This document shows, in pieces, positions 10,491 to 18,845 of a DNA stretch of 38,274 nucleotides. This DNA comes from Myxococcales bacterium (lineage in GTDB: Bacteria > Myxococcota_A > Polyangia > Polyangiales > Polyangiaceae), in the NCBI GenBank assembly GCA_025355005.1, contig JANXLV010000111.1, positions 1 through 38,274 on the forward strand. The letters are read 5' to 3'. A program made the position numbers and the translations under genes. The stretch's first letter is position 1, and every line of letters starts with the position of its first letter. The notes under the pieces were generated by a model. The model saw only the letters and a program-made list of their open reading frames with translations, had not been told where the DNA came from and did no database searches.

Positions 10491-10556
10491 CCGGCTCTCG
10501 ATTCTGACATGTGGGGAAGGGACGCGCAAACGCACGGGGCTCTCAGGGGCAGGCTC

Positions 10557-11288
10557 TCAACCGGCGCGTGCGCGGCGTCGCTCGTACGCACGCAAGATCA
10601 AGGCCGCGACAACCAGCGCATGATACGGCCGCAATCCGCTGTTTTCGCCGGCGTAGATTGGCGCAACGGGTGTCTCTTCGATCCTGAGGTTACGTAACAC
10701 CACCTGCCCGATCAGGTCGTTCGGGTAGCCGTAACCACGCCAGAGCCCATCGAGATCGAGCTCTGCGCAGGCCCTTCTCGAGAGCGCGGTGAAGCCGCAC
10801 TGGCTGTCGTGGATGGGGCGTCCAACGGCGAGCGACGTCGCGAGCGAGAACACGCGACCGCCCCAATACCGAGCCGTCGGCATCACCTTGCGGATGTCGG
10901 GCGCGGTGAAGCGATTGCCTTTCACATAGTCCGCGCGGCCGGTGACGACGGGCGTCGCGACTGCCTCGAGATCGTCCGGCGACATCTGGCCGTCGCCCGC
11001 CATCACGCAGAACGCGTCGTGCGGCGCGCCACCCTCGCGCAGCGCTGCGCGATAGCCATCCGCGATCGCACCGCCCACGCCGCTCGGGTGTGGGTGCGCG
11101 ACGAGCGTGATGCGCATCGGGCCGCGTGTCTGCCGATCCCTGACAAGCTCACGCGTTGCGTCCTTGCTCGCGTCGTCCACGACGATCACGTGGTCGACGA
11201 AGCTGGGCATGGTGTCGAGCACTCTTCCGAGCCGCTCTTCCTCGTTGCGGGCCGGCACGACGACCACGCACTGTGCTTCCCGTAGCAT
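10557..11288 (-). CDS. Family 2 glycosyltransferase (dolichol-phosphate mannosyltransferase-like)
   Basis: The protein has 243 residues from the ATG at 11288; a longer reading to 11357 adds residues without homology-like character. The N-terminal GT-A fold shows VVVVPARNEEERL, VIVVDDASKDAT (nucleotide-binding Asp pair) and CVMAGDGQMSPDDL (catalytic/metal Asp region). IHDSQCGFTALSRRA is typical of the DPM1/polyprenyl-phosphate sugar transferase branch. There are no multiple C-terminal spans, so this is the short soluble or monotopic type. The likely reaction is transfer of a sugar from a nucleotide sugar to a polyprenyl phosphate or glycan; the exact substrate is not readable. It is divergent from the PhoB-like regulator. 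Confidence 0.88.
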   Translation of the reverse strand: MLREAQCVVVVPARNEEERLGRVLDTMPSFVDHVIVVDDASKDATRELVRDRQTRGPMRITLVAHPHPSGVGGAIADGYRAALREGGAPHDAFCVMAGDGQMSPDDLEAVATPVVTGRADYVKGNRFTAPDIRKVMPTARYWGGRVFSLATSLAVGRPIHDSQCGFTALSRRACAELDLDGLWRGYGYPNDLIGQVVLRNLRIEETPVAPIYAGENSGLRPYHALVVAALILRAYERRRARAG

Positions 11289-11300
11289 CTTGCGCCGTGC

Positions 11301-11329
11301 CTTATAAACCCGCGAGTCGTGGTCGTGAA
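11301..11329 (-). promoter_or_regulatory. Candidate promoter of the glycosyltransferase gene
   Basis: On the minus strand, TTCACG (11324-11329) and TATAAG (11301-11306) are separated by exactly 17 bp, 12 bases before the ATG at 11288. The -35 matches four of six consensus bases, so this is a tentative sigma-70-type call. Confidence 0.3.
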
Positions 11330-11419
11330 AGCCCGCCCAAGGTGAAATGGGGAACATGCGTCAAGGGGCGTTTGCCCGCATGACACACCGCCGTCACAAT
11401 CGTAGAGTACCGGGCATTC

Positions 11420-12106
11420 ATGGCAAAAGTACTCGTGATCGAGGACGACCCGGACATCCTGGAGGTGCTCGACTACAACCTGACGGAGAAGGGCCACAAG
11501 GTGACCCTGACCTCGAAGGGTCTGGACGGCATCCGCATCGCGAAGGAGACGAAGCCTGATCTGGTCCTCCTGGACCTGATGCTGCCGGACATTCCGGGCA
11601 CCGACGTCTGCAAGGCCATCAAGAGCGATCCCGCTCTCGCGAACGTGCGCGTGATGATGCTCACCGCCAAGGGCGAGGAGATCGATCGCGTCGTGGGCTT
11701 CGAGCTCGGCGCGGACGACTACGTCACGAAGCCGTTCAGCGTTCGTGAGCTGCTGCTCCGCATCCAGGCGATCGTGCGTCGCGGTGGCGCCCCGGAGGTC
11801 GAGCCCCCGCGCAGCATCGAGTTCGGCACGCTCAAGGTGGACCGTCAGGCGCATCGCGTCTGGTCCGACGGCGGCGAGGTGGAGCTCACTGCGCTCGAGT
11901 TCAAGCTGCTCGTCACCCTCTTCGAGCGCAAGAACCGGGTCCAGACGCGCAGCGCATTGCTGACCGACGTCTGGGGCATCGAGGCCGACATCACGACGCG
12001 AACGGTCGACACGCACGTGAAGCGCCTTCGCGAGAAGCTCGGCACGGCCGGCGACTACATCGAGACCGTACGCGGCGTGGGTTATCGCTTCGCCGACGCT
12101 CCCTGA
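11420..12106 (+). CDS. OmpR/PhoB-family response regulator
   Basis: This 228-residue protein has a receiver domain at residues 3-120, with acidic residues Asp9/Asp10, phospho-acceptor Asp52 in LLDLMLP, and a conserved Lys in YVTKPFSVRELL. A winged-helix DNA-binding domain spans about 130-226, with LTALEFKLLVTLFERKNRV and RTVDTHVKRLREKLG, ending in the usual YIETVRGVGYRF. The sequence is close to PhoB in style. The kinase gene starts 24 bp later, so the pair is co-transcribed. No pst, phoU or phosphatase genes are in the window, so calling it PhoB would be a guess. The upstream gap of 131 bp is shared with the divergent glycosyltransferase. Confidence 0.93.
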   Translation: MAKVLVIEDDPDILEVLDYNLTEKGHKVTLTSKGLDGIRIAKETKPDLVLLDLMLPDIPGTDVCKAIKSDPALANVRVMMLTAKGEEIDRVVGFELGADDYVTKPFSVRELLLRIQAIVRRGGAPEVEPPRSIEFGTLKVDRQAHRVWSDGGEVELTALEFKLLVTLFERKNRVQTRSALLTDVWGIEADITTRTVDTHVKRLREKLGTAGDYIETVRGVGYRFADAP

Positions 12107-12130
12107 CCGACATCCTGCTATGAACGCGGC

Positions 12131-13525
12131 ATGGAGCCGCGGCTGGGACTTCGCATGAAGCTGTTCTTCGTCTCGATCACAGTCACGTTCTTCGTGATCC
12201 TGGTCGCCGTCGGCTACTTGTCTCGTGACACGGACCCGCTGCTCCCTTCTTATGCGGTGGAGCGCTTCCACTCGCATGTGCCGTTCGCGGCCGGTTTGCT
12301 TGCGCTGCTCGCATCTGGCGTGGTCGCGTTCGTCGGTGGCACGTGGATGGAGCGTGAGCGCACGTCCTTCAAGGGAGAGCTCACGCGCACGATGACGGTG
12401 CTCCGCGGTGAGCGCGACGTGCTCACGCGCATCCTGGATGGCATGCAGGAAGGCGTGCTGCTGGTCGACTCCTCGGGGATCATTCTTCGCGTGAATCCTG
12501 CGCTGCGGCGGATGCTGCTCATCGGTCACGACGTCACCGGCAAGCTCGCGAGCGAGGTGGTCTCGCAGAAGGAGCTGCGCTCGCTTTTCGAGCGCGCACG
12601 CCAGGACGCGCTGGCGTCCGAAGAGGTCATGGTCGGCGAGCTCTCCCCGCGTCGCCTGTTCGTGCGCGTGACGGCGCGTGACGGCGCGCTCCTTGCGGTG
12701 TTCGTCGACGTCACGGACGTTCGGCGCCTGGAGACGTTGCGCCGTGATTTCGTGGCCAACGTCTCGCACGAGCTGCGCACGCCGGTCACATCGGTCCTGT
12801 CGGCCGCGGAGACGCTGCGGGGCTCCGCCGCGAACAACCCCATCGCATCCGCGAAGTTCATCGGCATCATCGAGCGCAACGCCGGCCGGCTCGAGCGGCT
12901 CATCGAGGACCTCCTGGACCTCTCGCGCATCGAGTCGCAGAAGTACAACCTGACCTGCGAAGACGTCACCATGCGTCCGTTCGCGAACACCGTGCTCGCC
13001 ATGTTCAAGGAGCGCGCGGAGCTGAAGCGCCTGTCGCTCACCACGGACATCGATCCGAGCGTGAGCACGTGGGCGGACCGCCGCGCGCTGGAGCAAATCT
13101 TCGTCAACCTGGTCGACAACGCCGTGAAGTATTGCCCCGAGGGCGCGACCGTCACGCTGCGCGCCAAGAGCGAGGGCGACACCTGCGCGATGATGGTGGA
13201 GGACACCGGGCTCGGCATCGAGGAGAAGCACATCCCGCGGCTCTTCGAGCGCTTCTACCGCGTCGACACGGGTCGCTCGCGCGAGCTCGGTGGCACGGGC
13301 CTCGGGCTCTCCATCGTGAAGCACTTGGCCGAGGCGATGGCCGGCGAAGCCACTGTGCAGAGCGCCGTCGGCAAGGGAACCAAGTTCATCGTGATGCTCC
13401 CTGCGACGGAGCAGGCCGCGACGTCGCACTCGATCGAGACATCGGGCACGCTCGCGGCCGCGACCTCCGCATCCGAGCCTCCGCCGCCTGTCTCGGGCGG
13501 TGGAGAAGCGTCCGAGGCCGGCTGA
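12131..13525 (+). CDS. PhoR-like membrane sensor histidine kinase
   Basis: This 464-residue protein has two N-terminal spans (about residues 9-30 and 50-68, FAAGLLALLASGVVAFVGG) with only a short periplasmic loop, as in PhoR-type kinases. A PAS-like domain (about 95-190, ILDGMQEGVLLVDSSG) is followed by a dimerisation helix with phospho-acceptor His213 in FVANVSHELRTP. The ATPase has N-box NLVDNAVKYCPEGA, G1 DTGLGI, F-box RLFERFYRVD and G2 GGTGLGLSIVKHL. All catalytic boxes are intact. The tail after residue 430 is Ala/Ser/Pro-rich. It should phosphorylate the regulator encoded directly upstream. The short sensor loop suggests the input comes through the membrane or another protein. Confidence 0.93.
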   Translation: MEPRLGLRMKLFFVSITVTFFVILVAVGYLSRDTDPLLPSYAVERFHSHVPFAAGLLALLASGVVAFVGGTWMERERTSFKGELTRTMTVLRGERDVLTRILDGMQEGVLLVDSSGIILRVNPALRRMLLIGHDVTGKLASEVVSQKELRSLFERARQDALASEEVMVGELSPRRLFVRVTARDGALLAVFVDVTDVRRLETLRRDFVANVSHELRTPVTSVLSAAETLRGSAANNPIASAKFIGIIERNAGRLERLIEDLLDLSRIESQKYNLTCEDVTMRPFANTVLAMFKERAELKRLSLTTDIDPSVSTWADRRALEQIFVNLVDNAVKYCPEGATVTLRAKSEGDTCAMMVEDTGLGIEEKHIPRLFERFYRVDTGRSRELGGTGLGLSIVKHLAEAMAGEATVQSAVGKGTKFIVMLPATEQAATSHSIETSGTLAAATSASEPPPPVSGGGEASEAG

Positions 13526-13530
13526 TCACG

Positions 13531-13560
13531 CGGTCCTGGGCGGTCCCAGGCGGTCCTAGG
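13531..13560. repeat. Three tandem 10-bp repeats with a hairpin between convergent genes
   Basis: The units CGGTCCTGGG, CGGTCCCAGG and CGGTCCTAGG lie head to tail. The first two form a perfect hairpin, CCTGGG-CGGT-CCCAGG (13535-13550). The array fills the gap between the convergent kinase gene and RND gene, and its last unit contains the RND stop codon. It may act as a bidirectional transcription barrier, although no T-run follows. Confidence 0.6.
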
Positions 13561-16500
13561 CCTCGAAGTCGGAGGCGAGCTCCGGCGGCATCATCGACGG
13601 GTTGGTCGGTGGCGACCTGTCCAGCGCACGATGCGCGAGGATCAGCACCGCGAGACGGATGTAGCGCGCGATGAACGCGAGGACGAATGCGCCGCCGATG
13701 ACGACGAGCGCGAGCGGCTTCTGCGTCTGCGAGCCGATGCCGTTCGAAAGGGCCGCCGGGAGCAAGCCGAAGAGCGCGACAAGCGTCGTCATGAGCACGG
13801 GGCGAACGCGCTTCTTCGTGGCCTCCAGCGCGGCCTCTTCGATGCTCATGCCTTCGCGCTCTCGTAGACGTTGGTAGTACGTCACGACGAGGATGGCGTC
13901 CTGGATGGCTATACCGAAGATGGAGATGAAGCCCATCGCAGCGGAGACGGAGAAATGGATGCCGCACACGTACAGCGAGATGATGCCGCCCGCGACTGCG
14001 ATCGGAATGTTCGACACGACGATCGCCGTGTCTGCGAAGTTCTTGATGGAGATGTACACGAGCACCAGGATGCCGAGCAGCGTCACCGGGATGATGATCG
14101 CAAGGCGCTGCTGCGCTTCCTTCAGCTCGTTGAGCTCGCCGCTCCAGTCCAGGTGCATGTCGTAGGGGAGCTTGACCTGATCGTCGACCTTGGCCTGCGC
14201 CTCCTTGACGGTGCTCTCCAGATCGCGACCACGGACCGAGAACTTCACCGGTGTGTAGCGGAGGCCGTCCTCGCGGAAGACGACGGAAGGTGAGTCCTCG
14301 AGGCGAATCTCGGCGATCTGTCCGAGCGGGACGTTCCCGTTCTCCGTGGAGACGGTGATCTCACGGATCGCCTCGAGCGACTGGCGATACTGCGGTAGCC
14401 AGCGGACCACGAGGTCGTAGCGGCGGTCGCCCTCGAGCACCTGCGTGACGCCCTTGCCGCCGATCGCGGCCTGGATGACCGTCTCCACGTCGCCCGTGTT
14501 GAGCCCGTAGCGCGAGCATGCGCGACGGTCCGGCGTGATCTTCACGCTCGGCTGCCCCATGGACGGGAAGATACCAAGGTCCGCGATGCCGCGCACCTTC
14601 TGCAGCACGTCCATGATCTGGCCGGCGTACTTCTCGTTCTCGTGCACATCGGGTCCGTAGACCTTGATCGAGTTCTCGCCCTTCACGCCTGACGTCGCTT
14701 CTTCGACGTTGTCGCTGATGACCTGGGAGAAGTTGAACGTGGCGCCCGGGAACTCGCGGCGCATCTCCTCGGACAGCTCCTCCGTGAGCTTCTCCTTCGT
14801 GAGGCCCTTCTCCCACTCGTCGAACGGACGCAGCGGGGCGAAGAGCTCGATGTTCTGGAATCCCGCGACGTCCGTGCCGTCGTCGGGGCGACCGAGCTGC
14901 GAGACCACGGTCTCCACCTCTGGATGCTTCCGCGTTTTGTCGTCGCACACGGCGCCGTCCTCTATCGGGCAGCCGCGGAGGATCGCGCGCATCTTGCCCA
15001 CGTAGGTTGACGACTGCTCGAGCGAGATGCTGGTGGGGAACGTGACGCGGATCCAGAAGTTGCCTTCTTCGAGCTTGGGCATGAACTCGCCGCCGAGCTG
15101 CGTGAACAGGCTGAGGCCCACGACGACCGGCGCAGCGCACGCGAGCGTGACCTTCCACGGGTTCCGCACGGCGAAATTGAACAGCGGCGTGTCCAGCCTG
15201 TGGATCGCGCGCATCACGAAGTTCTCTTTTTCCTCCGCGTTGGCAGGGATCACAGCCTGAGCGAGCGCGGGCGTCAACGTGAGCGCCATGATGATGGCGC
15301 CGCCGATTGCGAAGGCATACGTAGACGCCATGGGCGCGAAGATCACGCCGGCCACGCCCTTCATGGTGAAGAGCGGCACGAATGCCACCGTGATGATCAG
15401 CGTGGAGAACAGCATGGGCGAGCTGACCTCTTCAGCGCCCGCGATGATCCGCTCACGCATGGTCCCGCGTCCGTGCGCGCCCAGGTGCCGGAAGATCGAC
15501 TCCATCATGATGACGGTGGAGTCCACGACGATGCCGAAGTCCACTGCGCCGAGCGAGATCAGATTTGCGGGCGTGTGCGTGGACACCATGCCGGAGAACG
15601 CGATGAGCAGCGCCATCGGGATGTTGATCGCCGTGACGAGCGCCGCGCGCGTGTGCCCAAGGAAGATCCACAGGATGACGCTGACGAGCACCATGCCGAC
15701 GACGAGGTTCTCGAGCACAGTGTGCGTGGTGAGCTTCACCAGGTTTCCGCGGTCGTAGTACGGCACGATCTTCATCCCGGGCGGCAGCACGTGGTTCTTC
15801 TCGATGTAGTCGAGTCGCTCGTGGATGCCGTTCAGCGTGGTCGGTGTCTCGCCGCCGTAGCGCATGAGCACGACGCCCTGGACCACGTCCGGGTCTGCAT
15901 CGCGTCCGACGATGCCGAGGCGCGGCGAATGTCCGAGCTCGGTGGTGGCGACGTCTCGCACGCGGATGGGAATGCCGTTGTGCTGCGTGATGACGATGTC
16001 GTCGATGTCGTGGACGTTGCGGATCAGACCAACGCCGCGGATCGTGTACGCCTGCTCGCCGATTGACAGACGCTGACCGCCGACGTTCGTGTTGCCGTTC
16101 TGCACAGCGGTCATGAGCTGCGGGAGCGTGACGCCGTGACCGCGGAGACGGAAGGGATCGACGCCGACCTGGTACTGCTTGGTCTCGCCACCGAAGCTGA
16201 CGACGTCGATGACGCCGGGGACCTGCTTGAACTGTCGTTCCAGGATCCAGTCTTCTGCGCTCTTCAGATCGCGGAGCGAGTAGCCATCGCCCTTGACCTC
16301 GTAACGGAAGACCTCACCGATCGCGTTCCATGGCGACAGCTGCGCGCTGACGCCGTCGGGTAGCTGGATCATCTGGAGGCGGTTCAGCACCTCCTGGCGC
16401 GCGGCGCCGTAGTCGACGCCCCACTTGAAGTAGCACTTCACGTCCGTCAGACCGAAGAGCGACTGGCTGCGGACGTGATCCAGGCCGGGCATCCCGGCAA

Positions 16501-16717
16501 GACCGATCTCGAGCGGGACCGTGACGTAACGCTCGACGTCCTCTGCGCTCATTCCGTCGGGCTGCGCGATGATCTCGACGAGCGGCGGGCACGGGTTCGG
16601 ATACGCCTCGATGTCGAGCTCCTTGTAGGAGTAGAGACCGGCGGCGATGATGACCAGCGCGAGCCCGAAGATGACCACGGGCATCTTGAGGGCGAGCGCG
16701 ACTAGGCGCTGAATCAT
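13556..16717 (-). CDS. Heavy-metal-efflux-type RND transporter (CzcA/CusA family)
   Basis: This 1053-residue protein has the full RND inner-membrane pump layout: span 1 (FGLALVIIAAGLYSY), a large periplasmic loop, spans 2-6, a second loop, and spans 7-12. Family sequences include DIEAYPNPCPPLVEI and PLEIGLAGMPGL near the start. Span 4 reads GAVDFGIVVDSTVIMMES, closer to the DFGxxxD signature of divalent-cation CzcA-type pumps than to the Cu/Ag CusA form, but with S-T and M-E-S instead of G-A and V-E-N. Span 10 has SIFGIAIQDAILVVTY. Proton-driven export across the envelope is the family role; the metal is not certain. A segment with two cysteines (LRGCPIEDGAVCDD) lies in the second periplasmic loop. 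The start is 9 bp from the adaptor stop, so the genes form one operon. Confidence 0.93.
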   Translation of the reverse strand: MIQRLVALALKMPVVIFGLALVIIAAGLYSYKELDIEAYPNPCPPLVEIIAQPDGMSAEDVERYVTVPLEIGLAGMPGLDHVRSQSLFGLTDVKCYFKWGVDYGAARQEVLNRLQMIQLPDGVSAQLSPWNAIGEVFRYEVKGDGYSLRDLKSAEDWILERQFKQVPGVIDVVSFGGETKQYQVGVDPFRLRGHGVTLPQLMTAVQNGNTNVGGQRLSIGEQAYTIRGVGLIRNVHDIDDIVITQHNGIPIRVRDVATTELGHSPRLGIVGRDADPDVVQGVVLMRYGGETPTTLNGIHERLDYIEKNHVLPPGMKIVPYYDRGNLVKLTTHTVLENLVVGMVLVSVILWIFLGHTRAALVTAINIPMALLIAFSGMVSTHTPANLISLGAVDFGIVVDSTVIMMESIFRHLGAHGRGTMRERIIAGAEEVSSPMLFSTLIITVAFVPLFTMKGVAGVIFAPMASTYAFAIGGAIIMALTLTPALAQAVIPANAEEKENFVMRAIHRLDTPLFNFAVRNPWKVTLACAAPVVVGLSLFTQLGGEFMPKLEEGNFWIRVTFPTSISLEQSSTYVGKMRAILRGCPIEDGAVCDDKTRKHPEVETVVSQLGRPDDGTDVAGFQNIELFAPLRPFDEWEKGLTKEKLTEELSEEMRREFPGATFNFSQVISDNVEEATSGVKGENSIKVYGPDVHENEKYAGQIMDVLQKVRGIADLGIFPSMGQPSVKITPDRRACSRYGLNTGDVETVIQAAIGGKGVTQVLEGDRRYDLVVRWLPQYRQSLEAIREITVSTENGNVPLGQIAEIRLEDSPSVVFREDGLRYTPVKFSVRGRDLESTVKEAQAKVDDQVKLPYDMHLDWSGELNELKEAQQRLAIIIPVTLLGILVLVYISIKNFADTAIVVSNIPIAVAGGIISLYVCGIHFSVSAAMGFISIFGIAIQDAILVVTYYQRLREREGMSIEEAALEATKKRVRPVLMTTLVALFGLLPAALSNGIGSQTQKPLALVVIGGAFVLAFIARYIRLAVLILAHRALDRSPPTNPSMMPPELASDFEA

Positions 16718-16726
16718 GGTTGTATC

Positions 16727-17869
16727 CTACAGGTTTCCGGAGAGGAGGACCGCGCCCTCCGTGACGACCCGCATGCCCTTTTCCAGGCCGTGGGCCACAG
16801 GCACGAGCTGCGCGCCCTCTTGTTCGTCGGCGCTGATCGGCGTGCGGACGTAGCGAGCGCGCCCGTCCGGAGCCGTGCCCTTCTCCACGAAGACCACCGT
16901 CTGCTCACCAAGGCGCACGATGGCGCTGTGGGGAACGGCGAGGGCCTTGTGCTCGTCGACCGTGATCTCCACCGTCGCGTACATCTCGGGAAGAAGAGCG
17001 CGATCCACGTTCTCGAACGTGCAGCGGACGCGGGCGGTGCGGGTCTGCGGATCGAGGACACGCGAGAGCCAGTCGACCTTTCCCGCGAACACGCGGGTCG
17101 GCTGCGAGACGACCTTCACGTGAACACGTGAGTCCTTCTTGATGCGACCAATGTCCATCTCGTACACGTCCGCGACGACCCAGACCTTGTCGAGCTCACC
17201 GACCGTGAAGAGCTCCACGGCGGAGCCGCCGCCGTACTGGCCCTGGATCTCGCCGCCGGGCGCGACGTTGCGCGCGACGATCTCACCGTCGATGGGGGCG
17301 CGCACGGTGTACGTCTGCGACACGCCGTCGAACCCGCCGTGCAGGAGCGACACCTTCTGGCGGGCGCGATCGAGCTCCGCCTTTGCCTTGCGGAACTGAT
17401 CTTCTGCTGCTTCGTAGTCGTGCTTGGACGTGGCGTTTGCGTCGAGGAGCTCCTTCTGGCGCGCGAGATCGTGCTCTGCGGCGATGACGTCTGCCTGCGC
17501 CTTGCCGAGATCGCTGGAGGCAACGCCGACCTCGGGTGACTCGACGTTGACGAGTGGGTCGCCCTTTTTCACCCGCCCACCGAGCTGTCCCTGGATGGTC
17601 GTGACCCGTCCGGTCACCGGCGAAAAAATGTGAGCGACCCGCGTGTCGTCGAAGGCGATGCGCCCCGACAAGACGATCGTGTCGTCGACCGATTTCTCTT
17701 CGACCGTCTCGACCTTCAGCTTCATGCCCGCGGCCTGGCTCTGCGTGATCCACACTTCGCCAGCGGGGGCGTCCGCAGAGATCGCGGAGGTTACCTTTGG
17801 CTTGCACGAGAAGAGGCCGAGGCCGACGAGCGCGATGACGGCCAGCTTTTTGGGAGAGGAATGCACCAT
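16727..17869 (-). CDS. RND efflux periplasmic adaptor lipoprotein (membrane fusion protein)
   Basis: The protein has 380 residues from the ATG at 17869; a GTG two codons upstream at 17875 is an alternative. The lipoprotein signal ends in LVGLGLFSCKPK, so the adaptor is lipid-anchored. The layout is beta-barrel, lipoyl half-motif (FSPVTGRVTTIQGQLGGRV), alpha-helical hairpin of about 70 residues (ASSDLGKAQADVIAAEHDLA and on), second lipoyl half (YTVRAPIDGEIVARNVAPGG), beta-barrel and membrane-proximal domain. This is the HlyD/CusB class. No Met-rich or His-rich metal-binding N-terminus is visible. It works with the RND pump encoded 9 bp downstream. No outer-membrane channel gene follows, so a TolC-like partner must be supplied from elsewhere. 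Confidence 0.92.
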   Translation of the reverse strand: MVHSSPKKLAVIALVGLGLFSCKPKVTSAISADAPAGEVWITQSQAAGMKLKVETVEEKSVDDTIVLSGRIAFDDTRVAHIFSPVTGRVTTIQGQLGGRVKKGDPLVNVESPEVGVASSDLGKAQADVIAAEHDLARQKELLDANATSKHDYEAAEDQFRKAKAELDRARQKVSLLHGGFDGVSQTYTVRAPIDGEIVARNVAPGGEIQGQYGGGSAVELFTVGELDKVWVVADVYEMDIGRIKKDSRVHVKVVSQPTRVFAGKVDWLSRVLDPQTRTARVRCTFENVDRALLPEMYATVEITVDEHKALAVPHSAIVRLGEQTVVFVEKGTAPDGRARYVRTPISADEQEGAQLVPVAHGLEKGMRVVTEGAVLLSGNL

Positions 17870-17875
17870 GGACAC

Positions 17876-18176
17876 CGTTACGCCCGTAACCGACGAGACG
17901 CGTGAATCGCGGATTAATAGTAGGTTATCGCCCAGTCCGTTCCGGCCAGGGGATCGCGGCGCCCCGCGCCGGAGGCCGCGGCCCTCCGTCTTTCACGGGT
18001 CCCGAGCATCCGATTAATAGGTGGTAAGGCGTGAGGTCCAAAAGTTTTGCACCTGCCCGGACGCACTGCGAGCTACCTTTCTCATGGAAATCGTTCCACG
18101 CTCCGCTTGATAATGACCTGTGCGTCGAGGTGCTGCTTGAACATGCGAACGAGGCGGACGTGAAGGGAGGGCAGCC
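17876..18176. promoter_or_regulatory. 301-bp divergent control region between the RND operon and the sensor operon
   Basis: No coding frame is supported here. It should hold both promoters. It contains two copies of a GATTAATAG-based element (17911-17927 and 18012-18026), clearly more AT-rich than the surroundings. A GGAA-ATCG-TTCC dyad (18086-18097) precedes GATAAT (18109-18114), a possible -10 element for the regulator gene, although no good -35 is seen at proper spacing. GGGAGG lies just ahead of the GTG start at 18177. Confidence 0.6.
17911..18026. repeat. Two AT-rich direct repeats 100 bp apart, candidate operators
   Basis: GGATTAATAGTAGGTTA begins at 17911 and CGATTAATAGGTGGTAA at 18011, so the shared GATTAATAG starts at 17912 and 18012, 100 bp apart. 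Read on the minus strand both give CTATTAATC preceded by ACCTA or ACCAC. They are likely binding sites for the adjacent OmpR-type regulator, or one may overlap the RND promoter -10; this is inference. Confidence 0.5.
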
Positions 18177-18845
18177 GTGAAGATCCTGGTCGTTGAAGAT
18201 GACAAGAAGCTCGCCCGCTTCCTCTCTCGCGTTCTCACGGAGGAAGGCTACGTGGTCGACAGTGCCGGCAACGGTGCCGAGGCCATCCAGCAGGCGGAGA
18301 GCGGGGTCTACGACCTCATCGTTCTCGATTGGATGCTGCCGGAGACCGACGGTCTGGCCGTCTGTCGGGAGCTTCGCCGCACGGGCTGCGCGGCTCCGGT
18401 GCTGATGCTGACGGCCCGGGGTGAGACGCGCGAGCGCGTTCTAGGACTCGACGCCGGCGCCGACGACTACATGGTGAAGCCCTTCGAGGTCGAAGAGTTC
18501 GTTGCCCGCGTTCGCGCGCTGATCCGGCGCACGTCGGGCTTCGGGCGCCTTCGCTGCGGCGACATCGAGATCGATCGCGTCGGTCATCGTGCGCTGGTCA
18601 AAGGTCAGCCGCTCTCGCTCACGAGCCGCGAGTATGCGTTGCTCGTCCACCTGGTCCATCACTCGGACAAGATCGTCACGCGCACGGAGCTTTTGTCCAG
18701 GGTCTGGGAGACCAATTTCGATCCGGGCTCCAACCTGATCGAGGTCCACGTGAGCCGCCTTCGCGAGAAGCTCGGCGATCACGCCTGGATGATCGAGACC
18801 GTCCGCGGGTCTGGCTACCGGCTGCGTTCGCGCGAAGAAGGTTGA
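18177..18845 (+). CDS. OmpR-family response regulator (CusR/CopR-like) of the RND locus
   Basis: This 222-residue protein starts at the GTG at 18177, with GGGAGG 6 bases upstream. The receiver domain has Asp8/Asp9, phospho-acceptor Asp51 in VLDWMLP and Lys in YMVKPFEVEEFV. The winged helix follows with LTSREYALLVHLVHH, NLIEVHVSRLREKLG and the terminal MIETVRGSGYRL. LDWMLP and the short length are typical of the CusR/CopR/QseB subgroup. It is followed with zero spacing by its kinase and is divergent from the RND pump operon, so control of metal or toxic-compound efflux is the natural inference. Confidence 0.92.
   Translation: MKILVVEDDKKLARFLSRVLTEEGYVVDSAGNGAEAIQQAESGVYDLIVLDWMLPETDGLAVCRELRRTGCAAPVLMLTARGETRERVLGLDAGADDYMVKPFEVEEFVARVRALIRRTSGFGRLRCGDIEIDRVGHRALVKGQPLSLTSREYALLVHLVHHSDKIVTRTELLSRVWETNFDPGSNLIEVHVSRLREKLGDHAWMIETVRGSGYRLRSREEG

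Noticed and set aside
11366..11400. Possible Pho-box-like TGACACA/GTCACAA pair ahead of the PhoB-like gene
   Set aside because: The halves are imperfect and spaced 12 bp rather than 11; no pst or phosphatase genes support a phosphate regulon here.
11186..13429. 747-codon minus-strand open frame antisense to the PhoB/PhoR-like pair
   Set aside because: Composition is Arg/Ala/His/Asp-rich without domains; both plus-strand genes are clear and complete.
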